This document shows, in pieces, positions 59,811 through 64,000 of a stretch of DNA of 64,000 bases. Made by a program: the position numbers and the translations under genes. This stretch comes from JAXGMV01 sp040772085 (GTDB lineage: Bacteria > Chloroflexota > Anaerolineae > Anaerolineales > Anaerolineaceae), in contig JAXGYU010000001.1 in assembly GCA_040772085.1 (NCBI GenBank), positions 1,054,001-1,118,000 of the forward strand, in the 5' to 3' direction. How positions within the stretch are numbered: the first letter of the stretch is position 1; every line of letters starts with the position of its first letter. Under the pieces are notes generated by a model. It searched no databases and was not told the origin of the DNA. It saw nothing but the letters and a program-made list of their open reading frames with translations.

Positions 59811-60932
59811 TCACGGCTGGCTGCTCGGGGTAATCCACGGGACGACACTGGGGGTCAAAGTCATGGTTGGTGATGGCAGCAAGGGCTGAATGGTCGCTGT
59901 GGGCAGAACAACCGTCCTGGTTGGCGCAGCGCCGAAGATCGTTGTCGTCTGCGGCGATGGCTTGGCAGTATGCATCACGATCGTCGGAGTCGGCTGCTGC
60001 GCACGCAGCAAGTTGACACCGCCGAAGATCAAGCCGCCTATGACCAAGCCCGCCAGAATGACACCCAGGCAGGAAAGCACCAGTTTTCGCTGCGGCGGCG
60101 CCGGCTGGACAATGTGTTTCTCCAGATTCGGCACACTGACGGTGACGATGGTGATATTGTCATGCCCGCCGCGCTGATTTGCCAGGTCAACCAGGTTTTC
60201 AGCCGCGTTATTCGGCGCAGATTTGCTATACGCAGTTAATATTTCAGCGTCCGTGACAAGATCGGTCAGCCCATCGCTGCACAGCATCACCAGATCGCCA
60301 GGGATCAGGCTGAACCCCTGCGCGGAAGAGCTGCCGCCCATGCCAATGGATGGTGAAGTACGCAGCCGCAAGTCTACTTCCGGCGTTTGGGCCGCGCCCA
60401 GATAGCGGCGAATGATGTGCGCGTTCGGGTGTCCAAAAGCCTGCTCAGGCTTGAGCACGCCCATGTCTATGGCTTCCTGAACCCAGGTATGGTCATTGGT
60501 CAACTGCAGGATCTCACTGCCCCGCAGCAAGTAGATGCGCGAATCACCGACGTTGGCTGTATAAAGGCGGTCAGCGATGATCCAGGCGCAGGCGCAGGTA
60601 GCGCCCATGCCTTCCAGCGCGCCATCCGACTGGGACTGCTCATAAATCAGTTCGCTCGTCTGTTCGATGGCCGTCCGCAGCGTTGACTGCGGTGACGCGC
60701 CGCTGCTCTTGCCAACCAGTTCGGTGATGTGAGAGACCGCCAGCTCAGCGGCGACCTCGCCCGCCCGGTGCCCGCCAATGCCGTCCGAGAGCACGGCCAG
60801 CAAGACCGGCAGCGCGTTTTCCCCGTCAAGTTTATAGCTGGTGATCCTGTAACGATCTTCATTGACCTTACCGCGCATGCCGGCATGGGATATGCCGTTG
60901 CTCCAGTAAGGTGATTTTGTCGTTTGATTCAT
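59811..60932 (-). CDS. PP2C-type Ser/Thr protein phosphatase with C-terminal membrane anchor
   Basis: 373 residues. The metal-binding motifs are complete: NEDRY, SDGIGGHRAGEVAAE, TANVGDSRIYLLR, LCSDGLTDLV and GGHDNITIV. A membrane helix at about 270-295 (LVLSCLGVILAGLVIGGLIFG) is followed by an extracellular Thr/Pro-rich tail. This resembles PrpC/PstP-type phosphatases that reverse Ser/Thr kinase signalling. Its gene is 6 bp after a VWA-FHA gene, so they form one operon. No kinase gene is in the window. Confidence 0.92.
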   Translation of the reverse strand: MNQTTKSPYWSNGISHAGMRGKVNEDRYRITSYKLDGENALPVLLAVLSDGIGGHRAGEVAAELAVSHITELVGKSSGASPQSTLRTAIEQTSELIYEQSQSDGALEGMGATCACAWIIADRLYTANVGDSRIYLLRGSEILQLTNDHTWVQEAIDMGVLKPEQAFGHPNAHIIRRYLGAAQTPEVDLRLRTSPSIGMGGSSSAQGFSLIPGDLVMLCSDGLTDLVTDAEILTAYSKSAPNNAAENLVDLANQRGGHDNITIVTVSVPNLEKHIVQPAPPQRKLVLSCLGVILAGLVIGGLIFGGVNLLRAQQPTPTIVMHTAKPSPQTTTIFGAAPTRTVVLPTATIQPLLPSPTMTLTPSVVPWITPSSQP

Positions 60933-60938
60933 GCCAGA

Positions 60939-62840
60939 CTATTTCGCCTTTATGGGGATGGTAAGCTCATTGGCTTGGTCAATTTTCTCGTAGCGGTAAA
61001 TCAATTTGCCAAAATGAACCAGATCACCATCCTTCAAACGTGTGCCGATCGCCGGTACCGGCGAGTAATTGACCCAGGTGCCCGAGTTTTTACTTTGATC
61101 CGTCAGCAGATCGGTGTCATCGTTCTGCAAAACCATACGGGCTTGCAATGATTCTACCGATGGAAAATCTAAAACGCAAGTTGCCTTTTCCGGGTTGGAA
61201 CCGAATGTGTAAATCGGTTTACTCAGCAGAAAGACCTGATTGACCTTGTTCTCCTCATCGCCGGAAACTTTGAGCAGCCGCGCGCGCGGGAGCGCGCGTT
61301 TGCTTTTTGTATCGGTTGAAGCAGGGATACGGCTGCCGGCCGGTCCATCCTGGGGGATGAAAACGGGTTGTGTCAGCGGATCGCTGCCGGCGCTGCGCGG
61401 AGCCGCTTTCACGCCACGCAGGTGACGCACCAGCAAAACGCCGGCAAGAATGAACAGCACCACCACACCAAAGGCTGCCGCAATCACCGGCACAACACCA
61501 AATTCCGTCGTCAGATCAGCCAGCCAGGTCTGTTGTTTGGGCTCGACCTCGACGATGACCGTTGCTACCTGGCTTTCGCCTGTCAGCCCGAGCTCATCTC
61601 TGGCTTTGACCTGCAAGCCAATTTCATTGGTGGCTTCCTCGCTGGTGAGATCCCAGTTGAACTCATCAAAGGGCGCTGTAGTATTGCTGACGACCGCGAC
61701 GCCATTGGCATATAACGTTGATTCGGCGATAGCGCGTTGGTGACCATCGGGAAACTCGTAGACGACTTTCAAGGTCGCCGTGGAGGGAGTGAGATCATCG
61801 ACCGCCAGACCATCGGCGGGTTCGGTCACCCGCGTCCGGGCAATCACGCTCGGCGGCTGCAGAAAAATTGGCGCGGGGGGCTGCAAGTCGATGTTGTAGG
61901 ACATCTCACCGCTCGTCAGACGGTCCTCACCGTTGTTCAACACCGCCGTGACGGTGTGTGTGCCAGACGCGTTGACCTGCGAGCGGTAGGCAGCCTGGAA
62001 AATGTAACGCAGCGATTCGAGGTCTGCGTCATAATCCGGGATGCGGTTGAGATCGGTAAAGACGAACAGGTTGCCGCCGGTTTGCTCTGTCAGGTCTCTC
62101 AATTCATCAATTGCCGTCTCATCAGGGTTGGCGCCGGGTGAAACCACCCAGACACTGGTGCGCACGCCAAGCTGGGCGGCGCGCTGTGTCAGGTTCGGCA
62201 GCGCGGATTGCATCTCTGGCGTTGGCTTGGGCGTGATAAACAGGATCGCCCGCCGCATGTAGGGATTCGGCAAGGTGTCAGCCGCGGAATCCAGCGCGGT
62301 GATCAGGCTCTGGAGCGACGAGACCGAGCCTTCAAAATCGGGCTGATATTCATCGATTGTCTGAGCCCAGAGCGCCGGGTCCTGGACGCGTGAGATGACC
62401 TGACCGGCGTTAACGGTAATGGTCAGTTCGTCAGGACGCCCGGGCGGCTGCCCCTTCGCCCAGCCGTATAAGGTTGTCTTAATGCCGCTGAAGAAGGTCG
62501 AATCACCGACCGGCAGGTTGAGATCATGCGTGACATTGATGGCAATACTGATCAGAAGGCCGGGCTCATAGCGGTTGAGCTCAAAGACCGGCACCGAGTT
62601 GCCGTCTTCCAGCACTTGCAGGTCAGCGACGTTAGCTTCGTTGAGTTTGGTGCCATTGGCTGAAAAAGGTTCGAAGAAGAACCGGACGACCGGAAAGGTA
62701 TCCGTGATCGGCTGTCCAAGCGACACCAGTTCGCCAGCCGATTGTCCGGAAGCAGTCAGCATTCCATTGCCCGTCAGCGCAGTGAGCGCCAGCAGGAGAA
62801 GGAGGGTAACTTTTAGAGAAGAGAGAAACGTTTTACTCAC
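60939..62840 (-). CDS. VWA-like plus FHA-like membrane protein
   Basis: About 633 residues from GTG 62840, which begins a good signal peptide (SLKVTLLLLLALTALTG). ATG 62888 and the open end at 62912 are alternatives. The N-terminal half carries a VWA-like domain (ILFITPKPTPEMQSALPNL region), but the MIDAS DxSxS reads INVTHD and is degenerate. A beta-sandwich region follows, then one membrane helix (VVPVIAAAFGVVVLFILAG). The C-terminal FHA-like domain has SGTWVN and LKDGDLVHFGKLIYRYE, but the phosphothreonine-contact Arg and Ser/His positions read TFGSN and SLQAR. It probably binds protein partners next to the phosphatase. Confidence 0.78.
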   Translation of the reverse strand: MSKTFLSSLKVTLLLLLALTALTGNGMLTASGQSAGELVSLGQPITDTFPVVRFFFEPFSANGTKLNEANVADLQVLEDGNSVPVFELNRYEPGLLISIAINVTHDLNLPVGDSTFFSGIKTTLYGWAKGQPPGRPDELTITVNAGQVISRVQDPALWAQTIDEYQPDFEGSVSSLQSLITALDSAADTLPNPYMRRAILFITPKPTPEMQSALPNLTQRAAQLGVRTSVWVVSPGANPDETAIDELRDLTEQTGGNLFVFTDLNRIPDYDADLESLRYIFQAAYRSQVNASGTHTVTAVLNNGEDRLTSGEMSYNIDLQPPAPIFLQPPSVIARTRVTEPADGLAVDDLTPSTATLKVVYEFPDGHQRAIAESTLYANGVAVVSNTTAPFDEFNWDLTSEEATNEIGLQVKARDELGLTGESQVATVIVEVEPKQQTWLADLTTEFGVVPVIAAAFGVVVLFILAGVLLVRHLRGVKAAPRSAGSDPLTQPVFIPQDGPAGSRIPASTDTKSKRALPRARLLKVSGDEENKVNQVFLLSKPIYTFGSNPEKATCVLDFPSVESLQARMVLQNDDTDLLTDQSKNSGTWVNYSPVPAIGTRLKDGDLVHFGKLIYRYEKIDQANELTIPIKAK

Positions 62841-62965
62841 AGGGATCCGCTCTGCAATCCTGAAGCGGTGATTATTCGATAGCAGCATGCATAGTGTACC
62901 ATAACCGCCCATCTGCCGGTCAAACCCTGCCTGCCTGCCGCTGCTGGTCGTACCGCTTCAATAAT

Positions 62966-62996
62966 GATGCCCCGCAAAGGAGAAATGCGGGGCATC
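62966..62996 (-). terminator. Hairpin downstream of ctaB-like gene
   Basis: GATGCCCCGCA and TGCGGGGCATC form an 11-bp stem. The reverse-strand tail (ATTATTG) is only weakly U-rich. It lies about 40 bp after the prenyltransferase gene. Confidence 0.55.
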
Positions 62997-63034
62997 AAGG
63001 GCTTCCAGGCGCCGGAATGGCGAGGAGGCGGCGG

Positions 63035-63919
63035 CTAAATCGCCATCAGGACCATGGAAGACGCCATATAAAACGAAGCGTATTTGAACAAACCGTAATT
63101 GATCTTCTCGCCTGGCTTGAAGACCATCCAGGCTGCCAGAGCCAGCAGGATGACCGAGAGCGTCACCATGAGCCTCAGGAAGCCCCAGTTGGTTCCAATG
63201 CCCCAGGCGGCAGCGATCATGGTCAGCGAAGCCAGCACGCTAGAAACAGCGATGATCTTGCGCGTGGTCGCGAAGCCGTAGACACTGGCAAATGTCGGAA
63301 TGCCGGCCGCCTGATAGTCGTCATAGTATTTCATGCTGTAGGTCAGAATGTGGATTGGAATCCACAGGACAATGCCCAGCGCCAGCATCAGACCGACCCA
63401 ATCAATGTAGCCGAGCGCCAGCGCGCGGCCTGCCAGTATTGGCATGGCGCCTGCCAGCCCGCCCCAGATGATGCTGTAGCAGCTATGACGCTTGAGCCAG
63501 ATGGTGTACACAAGAAAGTCGAACAGCACGCCGGCGAAGATGATGGCGCCGTAAAGCCGGTTCATGGCAAATGCCGCGGCAACGCTGACGGCGACAAGCG
63601 CCAGTCCGACCAGCAGCGCCTCCCGGTGATGCATATTCTGCATCGCCAGCGGGCGCTTGCGGGTGCGGTTCATCAGCGCGTCAATGTCGCGGTCGTACCA
63701 CATGTTCAGGATCGTCGTACCGCTGATCGAGCCTGCCAGCGTCAGGAAGACGGCTGTCAGGGTGGCAAGATTCGTGATCGGGCACTTGAATGTCAGAAAC
63801 CCGGCGACACCCGTCATGACCAGCAACGCGGTCTGCATCACTTTGATCAGCGACCAGTAGTACCTGACCCGTTGCCACACTTGCCTGATCGGCGTCGCGA
63901 TAGCGGCACTATTCTCCAT
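63035..63919 (-). CDS. ctaB: UbiA-family prenyltransferase, probable heme O synthase
   Basis: 294 residues with about nine membrane segments. The first Asp-rich motif is NMWYDRDIDALMNRTRKRPL and the second is SMKYYDDYQAAGIP. The loop WLKRHSCYSIIWGGLAGAMPILAG resembles that of protoheme IX farnesyltransferases (CtaB/Cox10) more than menaquinone MenA. Heme O or A would serve a terminal oxidase, none of which is seen in the window. It could alternatively prenylate another aromatic acceptor. ATG 63919 is preceded by GAGGGATGG; ATG 63928 is an alternative. No readable gene is supported in the last 80 bp. Confidence 0.8.
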   Translation of the reverse strand: MENSAAIATPIRQVWQRVRYYWSLIKVMQTALLVMTGVAGFLTFKCPITNLATLTAVFLTLAGSISGTTILNMWYDRDIDALMNRTRKRPLAMQNMHHREALLVGLALVAVSVAAAFAMNRLYGAIIFAGVLFDFLVYTIWLKRHSCYSIIWGGLAGAMPILAGRALALGYIDWVGLMLALGIVLWIPIHILTYSMKYYDDYQAAGIPTFASVYGFATTRKIIAVSSVLASLTMIAAAWGIGTNWGFLRLMVTLSVILLALAAWMVFKPGEKINYGLFKYASFYMASSMVLMAI

Positions 63920-64000
63920 GTTATCCATCCCTCGCGCACCTGAACCCGACCGATGGGCTGGCATAATGGGGCGTCGCATTATTCAGCACCCACATGCGCA

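Noticed and set aside
62894..63943. 349-codon forward frame opposite the prenyltransferase
   Set aside because: Antisense to a nine-helix protein with both Asp-rich motifs; the forward frame is Gln/Arg/His-rich without structure.
63920..64000. Gene end upstream of the prenyltransferase at the right edge
   Set aside because: Two reverse frames could end here, but with fewer than 30 codons visible neither can be preferred.

Overview
The window looks like a chromosomal segment from an anaerobic, fermentative member of the Chloroflexota, most likely an Anaerolineae relative. This is inferred from style, not from a marker gene. The DNA is GC-rich with few long gaps. Many exported proteins carry Thr/Pro/Ala-rich linkers (TPTATP-type), and there are LysM/CAP proteins, NBR1-like Ig lipoproteins, a DUF3048 lipoprotein, FHA/VWA and PP2C proteins, and a Na+-pumping decarboxylase. 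No rRNA, tRNA, phage or CRISPR was seen.

Layout. 1-3.5 kb: end of an unknown gene, a family 4 glycosyltransferase, a reverse-strand pair (unknown protein plus radical SAM activase-like protein) behind a promoter with two 20-bp direct repeats, and a TauE/SafE exporter. 3.5-10.6 kb: a LarA-family racemase diverges from an operon of four tandem AbgB-like M20 amidohydrolases, with a 16-bp palindrome between them. 10.7-17 kb: a polytopic membrane protein, a LiaF-like envelope protein, and a coupled operon of two CAP+LysM proteins and one LysM protein, each with a C-terminal membrane anchor. 17-20.5 kb: three tandem M55 (DppA-like) D-aminopeptidases diverge from an acetamidase/formamidase. 20.6-26.7 kb: a degenerate-phosphatase/beta-propeller membrane protein and a complete four-gene methylmalonyl-CoA decarboxylase type Na+ pump. 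26.8-34 kb: a DUF3048 lipoprotein, two directly abutting IS200-type elements, and an oligopeptide ABC importer (binding protein and two permeases, no ATPases in the window).

34-41.7 kb: a small unknown protein, a short M1 aminopeptidase, a PHP-domain protein, a KstD-like flavoprotein, an AT-rich membrane protein and a class A beta-lactamase-like protein. 41.7-47.3 kb: pyrimidine operon pyrC-pyrB-pyrF-pyrE-pyrD plus an M48-like membrane protease, preceded by a promoter and an intrinsic terminator that suggest attenuation. 47.3-48.1 kb: a mosaic of palindromic intergenic repeats, also present inverted at 28.2 kb. 48-52.7 kb: a secreted protein made of four copies of an approximately 92-residue unit and three NBR1-like exported proteins. 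52.9-64 kb: DnaK, 3-methyladenine DNA glycosylase I, an NfeD-type membrane serine protease, a UPF0316 protein, an alpha-glucan phosphorylase, a PP2C phosphatase with a VWA-FHA membrane protein, and a CtaB-like prenyltransferase.

Taken together (inference), the window suggests peptide and amide scavenging: a peptide importer, M20 and M55 hydrolases, an M1 aminopeptidase, an amidase and a LarA-type racemase. A Na+-motive decarboxylase would supply energy conservation. None of the substrates can be fixed from sequence alone.
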